Shown here: positions 24,234 through 32,059 of the stretch, in pieces
Layout: every line of letters starts with the position of its first letter
How positions within the stretch are numbered: the first letter of the stretch is position 1
Source of the DNA: Desulfonauticus sp. 38_4375
Lineage (GTDB): Bacteria > Desulfobacterota > Desulfovibrionia > Desulfovibrionales > Desulfonatronovibrionaceae
Direction of reading: 5' to 3'
DNA length: 40,121 nucleotides
NCBI GenBank assembly: GCA_001507915.1
Contig: LGER01000010.1
Coordinates: 1 to 40,121, forward strand
The notes under the pieces: model-generated
What the model was told of the DNA's origin: nothing
Seen by the model: the letters and a program-made list of their open reading frames with translations, nothing else
The model's database searches: none
Translations under genes and position numbers: made by a program

Positions 24234-25034
24234 ATGGAACTCTATGGCGTCATAGGTTCCCCCATCAAGCATTCTCTAAGCCCAGTTTTGCACAACTGGG
24301 CTTTTCACTATCTTGGCTATAGAGAAAAGACCTATTGTTCCTGGGAAGTAAAAAAAGAAGAGTTAAAGACCTTTCTAAGCCACCTGGATTTATACCAGAT
24401 TAAAGGTCTTAGTGTGACCATACCTTTAAAGGAAGCTGTGCTCAACCATGTGCAGGCACAAAGCGAGAGGGTAAAAGAAATAAAGGCAGCCAATACCCTC
24501 TTTAAAACTTCCAGGGGCTGGAAAGCTGAAAACACAGATGTTTACGGCTTTTTAAAACCTCTAAAAGACCTAAATTTAAACCTTTCTTCTGCCCTGGTCT
24601 TAGGCGCAGGCGGGGCTAGCAGGGCAGTGGTTTATGGATTAAAACTGTTAGGGCTAAAAGAAATTTACCTTAGCAACCGCACCTATAGTAAAGCTGAAAA
24701 ACTAGCCCAGGAGTTTGACCTCATTAGCCTTAGGTGGGAAGAGAGAAAAAAGGTAGAGGCTGAACTTATTGTCAACACTACCAGCCTGGGCTTAAAGGGA
24801 GATAAGGAAGGTTTAACGCCCTGGGATTATCCCTTTAAAAACATAAAGATAGCCTATGACCTTATCTACACTCCCTTACAAACCAGATTTTTGGCCCAGG
24901 CCAAAAAAGCAGGTTTAATCACCCTTTCTGGCTTAAACATGTTTGTCTATCAAGGCCTGGAGCAATTTAGGCTTTTTACTGGGCAGGAGTTTCCCGTAGC
25001 CAAAGCCATGCTCTTGCTGCGCCAATACCTTTAG
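24234..25034 (+). CDS. aroE: shikimate dehydrogenase (NADP+)
   Basis: Reduces 3-dehydroshikimate to shikimate in aromatic amino acid synthesis. The 266-residue protein has the substrate-binding SPIKHSLSPVLHN (9-21), the catalytic Lys in LSVTIPLKEAV, the AANT and ENTDVYGF motifs, the nucleotide-binding GAGGASRAV with the SNRTYSKAEKL NADP specificity loop and NTTSLG. The start ATG abuts the upstream stop. Its last four bases overlap the 3' end of the convergent mltD gene. Confidence 0.96.
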   Translation: MELYGVIGSPIKHSLSPVLHNWAFHYLGYREKTYCSWEVKKEELKTFLSHLDLYQIKGLSVTIPLKEAVLNHVQAQSERVKEIKAANTLFKTSRGWKAENTDVYGFLKPLKDLNLNLSSALVLGAGGASRAVVYGLKLLGLKEIYLSNRTYSKAEKLAQEFDLISLRWEERKKVEAELIVNTTSLGLKGDKEGLTPWDYPFKNIKIAYDLIYTPLQTRFLAQAKKAGLITLSGLNMFVYQGLEQFRLFTGQEFPVAKAMLLLRQYL

Positions 25035-26653
25035 GGCACATAAATTTTCAAGGTATCTCCAGGACGCAAGATACTGTCCGAACTTAAATTGTTCCAGAGG
25101 GCAATTTGCTTCCAGCTCACTCCAAAGCGTTTGGCAATGGTCCAGAGGTTGTCTCCTCTGCGTACCTGATAGCGCACCAGTTGCCCTTGATGAAACTTTT
25201 TCACTTCTTCTCTAGCCAGCCTGGTCTGTTGGCCGCCCAAATCCGGTATATACAGTTTTTGGCCTATAGAAAGCCTGGAAGAAGTAAGGCCATTGGCTAT
25301 TTTCAAGGTTTTTACACTTACTTTAAATTGTCTAGAGATACTCCACAGTGTATCTCCTGCTTTTACCTCGTAATTAGCACGCTTCTGGGCACTTGTTCGC
25401 ACTGAAGCAAGCACATTTTCTTCTGACTCTCTATCCCCACGAGGTATGATGAGAAGGGTATTGGGATGCAGTAAATTATTTTTTAAATCATTTATCTTTT
25501 TTAAAACAGCAATAGGCACTCCATACCTTCTGGAAATAGTCCATAAAGAATCCCCAGACCTTACCTTATAGCGAATAAATCCAGCATAACTCTTCTTTTC
25601 TTTTTCCAAAAATTGCCTTGCCAGTTCTACTTTTTCCTGGGGCAAATAAACAGTAATCTCCCCATCTGGAGGACTAACCATTCTGCGCACAAAGGGATTG
25701 TGCTCCCTAAATCTGTTCCAGTTCCAGCCCAGAGCTTGAGCAAAAGCCAATAAATCAGTGCTGGGCGGAATGCTTAATTTGGCTTGGGTTGGGGTTTCTT
25801 CCCAGTTTAAAGGCTCAAAGCCCAATTCTTCCAGATGGCGAACGATTTTTAAAATAGCTAAAAACTTGGGGACATAATGTCTGGTCTCCAGACGCAAATA
25901 TCGTCTATTTTTTTTGTTACTACAAAGGTCAAAAAAATTATCTTCTTTGCTCTTTTTAAGGGCTTGCCTGATCTTTCCTGGGCCAGCATTATAGGCAGCC
26001 AGAGCTAAATACCAGTCTCCAAATTCAGCATAAAGCTCTTTTAACATCTCAGCTGCTGCATAGGTAGATTTATAGGGATCCCTTCGCTCATCTATCCACC
26101 AATCCACCCTTAGACCATATTTTTTGGCCGTATAGGGCATAAACTGCCACAAACCTGCAGCTCCAGCCCGGGAATAAGCCCAGGGATTAAAACCACTTTC
26201 TGCAAAGGGCAAAAAAATCAAATCTTCAGGTAGCCCCTGCTCCTTAAATACCTTGCGAATAAAAGGCAGATAGGCCTGAGCCCTTTCTAGCCAGCGTACA
26301 AAAATTTTTCTTTTAGAATGAGTATAGTACTTAAAGTAAAGTTTTAATTCCTTGGTTTCATAAAGGTCCAGTTCAAAATTAAGGGTATCTTCTTTGGCCA
26401 GGACATCCTCTTCTTGAGGAAGCAAGTTGGCATCCTTGTCCTCAGGATTGGCAACAACTTCTTCCTCTAAATTTTCCTGAGGTTGCTCCTTTTGCTCTGC
26501 AAGTAAAGAATCTGTTTCCGGGGGACAAATTTCTTCTTTAGTGGTGGCATTCTCCAGTGCCTTATTTTCTAAGTACTTAACTTCTTTTGGCTTATTGAAT
26601 TGAGCACAGGCAGAAAAAGAAAAAATCAAAAACAATAAAAAAAGATATCGCAT
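25031..26653 (-). CDS. mltD: membrane-bound lytic murein transglycosylase D with three LysM domains
   Basis: A 540-residue outer-membrane lipoprotein that cleaves peptidoglycan glycan strands. The signal peptide ends in the lipobox FSAC (C16). An acidic linker follows (about residues 30-100), then the family-1 SLT domain with catalytic Glu in LPFAESGFNPWAYS, GAAGLWQFMPYTAKKYGL and LALAAYNAGPGKIRQA. Three LysM repeats end the protein (VRSGDSLWTISRRYGV, VKAGDTLWSISRQFKV, VRRGDNLWTIAKRFGV). The ATG at 26653 has AAGGAG six bases upstream; a TTG at 26677 in frame is rejected because it lengthens the signal peptide's N-region without a ribosome-binding site. Confidence 0.94.
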   Translation of the reverse strand: MRYLFLLFLIFSFSACAQFNKPKEVKYLENKALENATTKEEICPPETDSLLAEQKEQPQENLEEEVVANPEDKDANLLPQEEDVLAKEDTLNFELDLYETKELKLYFKYYTHSKRKIFVRWLERAQAYLPFIRKVFKEQGLPEDLIFLPFAESGFNPWAYSRAGAAGLWQFMPYTAKKYGLRVDWWIDERRDPYKSTYAAAEMLKELYAEFGDWYLALAAYNAGPGKIRQALKKSKEDNFFDLCSNKKNRRYLRLETRHYVPKFLAILKIVRHLEELGFEPLNWEETPTQAKLSIPPSTDLLAFAQALGWNWNRFREHNPFVRRMVSPPDGEITVYLPQEKVELARQFLEKEKKSYAGFIRYKVRSGDSLWTISRRYGVPIAVLKKINDLKNNLLHPNTLLIIPRGDRESEENVLASVRTSAQKRANYEVKAGDTLWSISRQFKVSVKTLKIANGLTSSRLSIGQKLYIPDLGGQQTRLAREEVKKFHQGQLVRYQVRRGDNLWTIAKRFGVSWKQIALWNNLSSDSILRPGDTLKIYVP

Positions 26654-26756
26654 TACAACTCCTTGTTTTCCCTTCAAGCTCTCTATCTGCTAGTAAAAAC
26701 AAAAACACTTGGCAAGCAAGTCTTTAATAGCTAGATGCTAGTTTACAGGAGGCCAT

Positions 26757-27476
26757 ATGAAAATAATTGCTGGCAAAAAACCCCTTTTAGAACTTTTGGA
26801 AACCAATCCCGAACAAATAGAGCGTATCTTTTTAAGTAAGAGCCGGAAAAATTTAGAAAAAATCTTAACTCTTTGTCGTCAACACAAAGTAAAATATAAA
26901 TTTTTACCGGAAAAAGAATTAAATCAACTCTTTGCCGGCAATCATCAGGGGTGTGTGGCCAGATTGCTTATAACCAATACCCTTGGCCTGGAAGAGCTAC
27001 TGGCTACATCAGCTAAACTTCCGCTCATTTTAGCCCTGGATTGTGTCCAGGACCCTCAAAATATCGGCAGTCTCATTCGCACCCTGGTGAGTTTAGGTGG
27101 ACAGGGACTTATTTTGCCCCAGGACAGAACAGCCTATCTGGGAGAAGGCGTAGTCAAAAGCTCAGCTGGAGCAATTTATAAACTGCGTGTAAGTAGAGTG
27201 GTCAATTTAGGGCGAGCCTTACTGGAAGCCCAAAAACAAGGTTATTTTCTTTACGCCAGCTTACCCAGGGAAGGAGACAATCCCTTTACTACCAGACTCC
27301 AGTTTCCCGCCATACTGGTGCTGGGGAATGAAGATAAGGGAATTCGCCCTGGAATCTTAAAAAAGTGCCCTTATCACCTTACTTTGCCCATGCCTGGTGA
27401 ATTTGAGTCCCTAAATGTAGCCCAGGCAGGTGGCATTTTAATGGCTGAATTTTTACGCCAATATATGTTTGGCTAA
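26757..27476 (+). CDS. rlmB: 23S rRNA (guanosine2251-2'-O)-methyltransferase RlmB-type SpoU methylase
   Basis: A 239-residue TrmH/SpoU-family methyltransferase. An L30e-like N-terminal substrate-binding domain (about 1-75: IAGKKPLLELLE, AGNHQGCVARL) precedes the knotted SPOUT domain: ALDCVQDPQNIGSLIRT (motif 1 with catalytic Arg), VLGNEDKGIRPG (motif 2) and LPMPGEFESLNVAQAGGILM (motif 3). The RlmB/TrmH assignment is certain at family level; the exact nucleotide follows from similarity to RlmB. ACAGGAGG precedes the start. Its end overlaps the convergent HD-domain gene by four bases. Confidence 0.9.
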   Translation: MKIIAGKKPLLELLETNPEQIERIFLSKSRKNLEKILTLCRQHKVKYKFLPEKELNQLFAGNHQGCVARLLITNTLGLEELLATSAKLPLILALDCVQDPQNIGSLIRTLVSLGGQGLILPQDRTAYLGEGVVKSSAGAIYKLRVSRVVNLGRALLEAQKQGYFLYASLPREGDNPFTTRLQFPAILVLGNEDKGIRPGILKKCPYHLTLPMPGEFESLNVAQAGGILMAEFLRQYMFG

Positions 27477-28024
27477 AATCCCAAATCCCTGGCAATTTTT
27501 TGCATGCCCGCAATAGCCAGAGACAAAAATTCACTTAACTCCAGGTTGAGTTTGCTACATTCTCCAATCGTCTCCCTATTTACAGAAGCAGCAAAAGACT
27601 TGTCCTTCATTTTTTTGCGCAAGCTTTTGGGCTTCATGCCTTCCAGTTTGTTGGGACGAACATAGGCTGCAGCCATAATCAAGCCAGTAACCGTCTCCCC
27701 ACAGCGCAAGGCAAAATCCAGCTTGCTTGTGGGTTCAACCCCGGTCATTTCTCCATTATGGGCTTTTATGGCCTGAATACTTTCGGCTGGCAACTTGTCT
27801 TTTAAAATCTCTGCACTCTTAAGGCCATGCTTTTGAGGGTTGTCCTTGGTGCTTTCATAGTCCAGGTCGTGCAAAAGCCCGGTAATCCCCCAGAGTTCTT
27901 CATCTTCCTGAAAAAACCTGGCCAACTCCCTTAAGACTCCTTCTGTAGCCAGACTGTGTTTTAGCAAACTTTCTTCCTGAATATATTGCTGAAGTAAGGC
28001 AAGGGCTTCGTCTCTACTTAGCAT
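27473..28024 (-). CDS. HD-domain (HDIG-type) phosphohydrolase
   Basis: A 183-residue protein with the HD metal-binding pattern: a first His in LLKHSLATEGVL (H23), the HD pair in GLLHDLDYE (H52-D53) and a later His in AIKAHNGE. A KSAEILKDKLPAE segment fits the HDIG subfamily. Relatives of this size are common and mostly uncharacterised; some hydrolyse nucleotides. No regulatory domain is attached. It is transcribed divergently from the rhomboid gene and overlaps rlmB by four bases at the 3' end. Confidence 0.85.
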   Translation of the reverse strand: MLSRDEALALLQQYIQEESLLKHSLATEGVLRELARFFQEDEELWGITGLLHDLDYESTKDNPQKHGLKSAEILKDKLPAESIQAIKAHNGEMTGVEPTSKLDFALRCGETVTGLIMAAAYVRPNKLEGMKPKSLRKKMKDKSFAASVNRETIGECSKLNLELSEFLSLAIAGMQKIARDLGF

Positions 28025-28048
28025 CCGGTTTTCTCCTTTACAATTTTT

Positions 28049-28078
28049 TTGACTCTTTTAGCCCTAAAAGCTTACAAA
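28049..28078 (+). promoter_or_regulatory. promoter with palindromic spacer upstream of rhomboid gene
   Basis: TTGACT (28049-28054) is followed by the perfect inverted repeat CTTTTAG-CC-CTAAAAG (28055-28070) and TTACAA or TACAAA (28072-28078). Transcription would start almost at the ATG (28087), giving a very short or absent leader. The palindrome fills the spacer and is placed like a repressor operator. Confidence 0.45.
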
Positions 28079-28086
28079 GGGCAAGT

Positions 28087-28953
28087 ATGGACAGGGAAGA
28101 TAACTGGCAGGAACTTTTTCCTTGGCAAGATACCCGCAAGGACCAGGAAAAACTGTTGGTTCTGGAAGCCTTAGGGTTTAACTGGCAGATAAAAACCACT
28201 ACCCAGGGTTTAAGTGTATTTATAGCAAAAGAGCAATTTCCCCTGGCCCAAAGGGAACTGCTGGAGTATGAGCAAGAATGTCAAAGAAAAGCTTCTTTAG
28301 CCCAACAATCTTACCTTCTTTCTTCTCCTTCAACTTCACTTGTCTGGAGCAATATAGCCCTGCTTGGCCTGCTTTTAATCTCCTTTACCCTTCAACAACA
28401 TCTCCCCTCTTTTACTGCTCTGGGCATGTTAGATGGCGAAAAGGTCTTTAAAGGTGAAGGATATAGGCTCTTTTCCTCCCTTTTTCTACACAAAGACCCT
28501 GCCCATCTTTTGGGCAATATCTTTTTTAGTTTTTACCCCCTCTATCTGTTAAGCCAGTATTATGGAACAGGGTTTACCTGGCTAATAATTTTAGGCTTAG
28601 GCACACTTGCCAATGGCCTTAATCTTTTCTTTTTGGGTTCTCCCCATAAAAGCTTGGGCTTTTCCACAGCCAGTTTTGTAAGTTTGGGCTTACTTTTTGC
28701 CACCTTAAGGGGAAATAAACAGGCTATCCCTGGCCTGGCCCTGGGCCTTGGCCTGGGCTTTTGGGCCCTTTTTTCTGGAGGGAAAAATACCGACCTGGGC
28801 GCCCACTTTTGGGGACTGATGGTAGGACTTCTGGCAGGCCAGTTTTCTGGCCTATTGCAGAAAATTGGAAAAGGAAAACAGGTCCAGCTACTTTCCTGGC
28901 TGGGGATACTTTTGTTGTTTTGTGGTTGTTATTTGGTATATTTAAAAAAATAA
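28087..28953 (+). CDS. rhomboid-family intramembrane serine protease
   Basis: A 288-residue membrane protein. An N-terminal cytosolic part of about 85 residues precedes six or seven hydrophobic helices. The catalytic dyad is visible: Ser193 in LGFSTASF (the GxS motif, although the residue after Ser is Thr rather than the usual Gly/Ala) and His240 in LGAHFWGLMVGLLAG. HLLGN (with N144) in the second helix matches the oxyanion-supporting segment. It probably cleaves membrane proteins, but the substrate is unknown. It ends one base before the 3' end of the convergent nuclease gene. Confidence 0.88.
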   Translation: MDREDNWQELFPWQDTRKDQEKLLVLEALGFNWQIKTTTQGLSVFIAKEQFPLAQRELLEYEQECQRKASLAQQSYLLSSPSTSLVWSNIALLGLLLISFTLQQHLPSFTALGMLDGEKVFKGEGYRLFSSLFLHKDPAHLLGNIFFSFYPLYLLSQYYGTGFTWLIILGLGTLANGLNLFFLGSPHKSLGFSTASFVSLGLLFATLRGNKQAIPGLALGLGLGFWALFSGGKNTDLGAHFWGLMVGLLAGQFSGLLQKIGKGKQVQLLSWLGILLLFCGCYLVYLKK

Positions 28954-28954
28954 A

Positions 28955-29560
28955 TTAAAGCTTAATAAATAAACTTAAAAAACTTTTGCGAGCATAAAAT
29001 GCCCTGGTTTTAGAACCATGGCCTCTCCCTTTGGTTCGAGGCTGAATATATTTTCCCATCTTACCCGTCAAAGCCTCAACACCTTTTTCTCTAATAGTAT
29101 TTCTAACCAAATCATAATCTTCTTTTACTTCCTGATATAATTTTCCCTGGAGAGTAAACTCCACTACTGAATGAATATAGCTGGGTTCATCTACGCTCTT
29201 GCCTACGGTTCTAGCCACAACCACAATCTTTTTTAACTTGTTTAACAAATGACTATCCTCAAATTCTTTTTGTAATACATTTACTGGATCAATCATAGTT
29301 ATAGCCATTGTTTCTTTAAAGATAAGATTTCCATCTTTTTTGTATTTAAGAGGGATAGATTTTAGTTCCCAAGAGCCAAAATTAGGAGACCTGGAAGAGT
29401 TAAGAGGCAACTCTAAGTATCGTTCCAGCACATGCCCGGCCCAACCTTTATTTACCTTTCCTTGCTCACTATACACTCGAACTCCCAATTCCTCAGCTAA
29501 GGAATGTAATTCCTTACCAATTAATTTTTTTAATTTTTCAATTGCTTCTTGTCGTTCCAT
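28955..29560 (-). CDS. MutH/Sau3AI-like restriction endonuclease
   Basis: A 201-residue PD-(D/E)XK nuclease related to MutH, Sau3AI and MvaI/BcnI. The fold can be followed along its length: an N-terminal helix region like MutH's, KGWAGHVLERYL (Glu at the position of MutH E56), SPNFGSWELKSIP (Glu and Lys matching E77 and K79), LLNKLKKIVVVARTV, and a C-terminal GKMGKYIQPRTKGRGHGS DNA-contact region. The residue matching MutH D70 is Asn. It starts 13 bases after the methyltransferase gene and is probably its restriction partner, cutting GATC. MutH-type nucleases recognise GATC, and the window is strongly GATC-poor. Confidence 0.85.
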   Translation of the reverse strand: MERQEAIEKLKKLIGKELHSLAEELGVRVYSEQGKVNKGWAGHVLERYLELPLNSSRSPNFGSWELKSIPLKYKKDGNLIFKETMAITMIDPVNVLQKEFEDSHLLNKLKKIVVVARTVGKSVDEPSYIHSVVEFTLQGKLYQEVKEDYDLVRNTIREKGVEALTGKMGKYIQPRTKGRGHGSKTRAFYARKSFLSLFIKL

Positions 29561-29573
29561 CTTTTATCCAAAT

Positions 29574-30431
29574 TTAAGGAAGTAAGGCATATCCTGGCTC
29601 TTCTTCTTTTACTTGAAAACTCCCTAAAAGGTTTTTCTGTCTTCTTAAAAAAAGAATGTCTTTTAGTCTGGGTATAGCTAAGCCTTCTAAATACTCTTTT
29701 TCAGAATCAATACCTACGAACTTGCGTTTATATTTTAAAGCAACAACCCCTGTAGTTCCACTGCCACAAAAAGGATCTAAAACAATATCTCCTTCTTTAC
29801 TGGCAGCTAAAATTATTCTTTTCAGTAAGCTTTCTGGTTTTTGTGTGGGATGTTTGCCATATTTTTTTTCTCCATTCTTAACTGTACCTATAGCCCAGAC
29901 ACTGCGCATTTGCTTACCAGGCTTTTTAATAAAGTCTTCATCCCAGTTTCCATGCTTCATCAGTTCATAATTAAAGGTATGCTTTGCTTGCTTGTTTTTT
30001 TTAGCCCAGATCAAAGTTTCATGACTGGCAGTAAACATTCTGCATGATAAATTGGGAGAAGCATTGGGTTTAAACCAGCAAATATCATTAATCACATGCC
30101 ATCCTTGCCGTTGTAAAGCAAAACCACAAGCATAGATAGAATGATAAGTACCAGAAATCCAAAGACTTCCATTGGGTTTTAAAATTCTTTTACAAGCTTC
30201 TATCCATTTAAAGTGAAATAAAAAATCCTTTCCTACTCCATTGCTTTTATCCCACTTGCCTTTATTTACAGAAACTCGTTTTCCAGCATGGCAGGTAAAC
30301 CCATCATTGGATAAATTGTAAGGAGGATCTGCAAAAATCAAATCAATACTTTCTGCAGGAAGCTGCTTCAAAATTTCAAGAGCATCTCCCAGGTACAGAC
30401 GAACTCCCATTTCACTAAAATAAGCCTTCAT
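29574..30431 (-). CDS. beta-class DNA methyltransferase, DpnA (M2.DpnII)-like, probably GATC adenine
   Basis: A 285-residue SAM-dependent DNA N6-adenine/N4-cytosine methyltransferase. Catalytic motif IV DPPY is at 35-38, before the SAM-binding DPFCGSGTTG at 219-228, the beta-class order. Segments WISGTYHSIYACGFALQRQG, PNASPNLSCRMFTASHETL and KHPTQKPESLLKRIILAA closely resemble M2.DpnII, which methylates adenine in GATC and can also act on single strands. DpnII-type systems normally also encode an alpha-class DpnM enzyme; none is present here. It precedes the nuclease gene in the same transcript. It may start at 30431 or at an internal Met seven residues later. Confidence 0.88.
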   Translation of the reverse strand: MKAYFSEMGVRLYLGDALEILKQLPAESIDLIFADPPYNLSNDGFTCHAGKRVSVNKGKWDKSNGVGKDFLFHFKWIEACKRILKPNGSLWISGTYHSIYACGFALQRQGWHVINDICWFKPNASPNLSCRMFTASHETLIWAKKNKQAKHTFNYELMKHGNWDEDFIKKPGKQMRSVWAIGTVKNGEKKYGKHPTQKPESLLKRIILAASKEGDIVLDPFCGSGTTGVVALKYKRKFVGIDSEKEYLEGLAIPRLKDILFLRRQKNLLGSFQVKEEEPGYALLP

Positions 30432-30652
30432 CGGTTCACTTGTCCTTAAAATTAGCTTTTTAATTCTTTAAAGCATAACTTAGCCTCTATCCCTTTTCAA
30501 GGTTAAAAAAATCTCAAAAATTTAAGTTAAATTATTTTTTTTACCTAACCTAATTTGCTATATTTTCTTACAATTTCGCTTCCTTTTATTCCCTTGCTAA
30601 AATCCACAAAAGAAGGCAAATTCTCTCTTTTAGACAGCTTAGGAGAAATCTT

Positions 30653-32050
30653 GTGTTTTTCAAAATAAAACCCAATAATTGGCCTCTTTCCCTCAAGGAA
30701 ATCTGGACCATTACCTGGCCTCAGATCCTTACCATGTTTTTTCACTTTCTCATTGGTTTTACTGATGTGTTTGTAGCAGGCCGCCTGGGTAAGAATGTCC
30801 AGGCCTGTATGGGAGTAATCTCTCAAGCCATGTTCTTTTTTCTGGTAGTGGCCATGGCTGTGGGCAATGGTTCAGTAGCTGCCATCAGTCAATCCCTGGG
30901 CTCCAAATTGCCCTTGCGGGCTCAGCGCTATATGGGGCTATCCCTTCAACTTGGCTTTATTTTTGGCTTAATTATCCTGGTTGGCGGATTATTGGGCCTG
31001 GATATCTTTTTAAAACTACTCCAGATACCAGAAGAAATTTATCCCATTGCCAGGTACTTACTGAAAATCTCCTTATATCTCCTTCCTGCCTATTACCTTT
31101 TAGTCATCACCAATGCCTTTTTTCGTGCTCAGAAAAAAGTCCTCTACCCTCTCTACTCTACCGCTTTAGTAGCTGGAATAAACATTCTTGGTGATTTTGG
31201 ATTAGGGCTTGGTTTATGGGGACTGCCCAAACTAGATTATAAAGGATTGGCCTGGGCTACTTTTGGCTCTATCTTTCTGGGGTTTGTGGTCAACTTAATT
31301 TTTCTGCTCTCTCAAAACATCTTCTCTCTCAAAAACCTTCCTCCCTGGCGCTGGATCAAAAAAGGACTTCCCTATCTTTTTAAAGTGGCCTGGCCAGCAG
31401 GCACCTTGCAAATAGTCTGGCATTCTGCTTACATGGTGCTCTATGCCATTGTAGCTTCTCTGCCTGTAAACAGTGTGGAGGCCTTGGCTGGAATGAGTGC
31501 AGGAATCCGCATAGAATCCTTTCTCTTTTTGCCAGGTTTTGCCTTTAATTTTACAGCCTCCATTTTGGTCGGGCACTTGCTGGGAGCAGGAGATTTACCT
31601 GGAGCTAAAAAAGCTGGTTATCAAATCATGGGACTGGGTTTGCTCATAGTAGGCTTGTTAGCTGGCCTGGTCCTTTTCTTTATCGAACCTGTAGCTGGAT
31701 TTATCGCGCCCGAACCCCTGGTGAGACAAGAAGCTATCAACTATCTCTACTTTAATGTGGCAGCTATTCCCTTTTTGTTGCCAGCCATGATTTTAGGTGG
31801 AGCGCTTACAGGCGCAGGAGCTACCCTTTACCAGATGATAGTTATGGGCAGTTCAGCCTGGCTGGTAAGAATCCCTCTAGCTTATATCCTCGGCCATGTG
31901 GTATTTAAAGAAGCTACAGGAATATGGCTGGCCATGTTTATTTCCATGGTTTTCCAGGCCCTTTTGATGTTATTTTTCTATCACTTTAAAAACTGGTCTA
32001 AATTTGCCTTGCGCAATAAAAAAATAGCCCCAAGCCCAAATTATAGTTAA
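30653..32050 (+). CDS. MATE-family multidrug efflux transporter
   Basis: A 465-residue protein with 12 predicted membrane helices in two related halves. Typical segments are WTITWPQILTMFFHFLIGFT, DVFVAGRLG, SVAAISQSLGSK and, in the second half, AGMSAGIRIESFLFLPGFAF and LVGHLLGAGD. Members export cationic drugs or metabolites with sodium or protons; substrate unknown. The start is GTG at 30653 with AGGAG seven bases upstream. It heads a same-strand run with the UbiD-family gene nine bases after it, cobT and DUF523. Confidence 0.92.
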   Translation: MFFKIKPNNWPLSLKEIWTITWPQILTMFFHFLIGFTDVFVAGRLGKNVQACMGVISQAMFFFLVVAMAVGNGSVAAISQSLGSKLPLRAQRYMGLSLQLGFIFGLIILVGGLLGLDIFLKLLQIPEEIYPIARYLLKISLYLLPAYYLLVITNAFFRAQKKVLYPLYSTALVAGINILGDFGLGLGLWGLPKLDYKGLAWATFGSIFLGFVVNLIFLLSQNIFSLKNLPPWRWIKKGLPYLFKVAWPAGTLQIVWHSAYMVLYAIVASLPVNSVEALAGMSAGIRIESFLFLPGFAFNFTASILVGHLLGAGDLPGAKKAGYQIMGLGLLIVGLLAGLVLFFIEPVAGFIAPEPLVRQEAINYLYFNVAAIPFLLPAMILGGALTGAGATLYQMIVMGSSAWLVRIPLAYILGHVVFKEATGIWLAMFISMVFQALLMLFFYHFKNWSKFALRNKKIAPSPNYS

Positions 32051-32059
32051 GAGGTAAAA

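Noticed and set aside
26678-26756. Divergent promoters between mltD and rlmB
   Set aside because: Weak matches exist on both strands (for example TTGGCA with TAGATG at 17 bases) but none is good enough to report as a feature.
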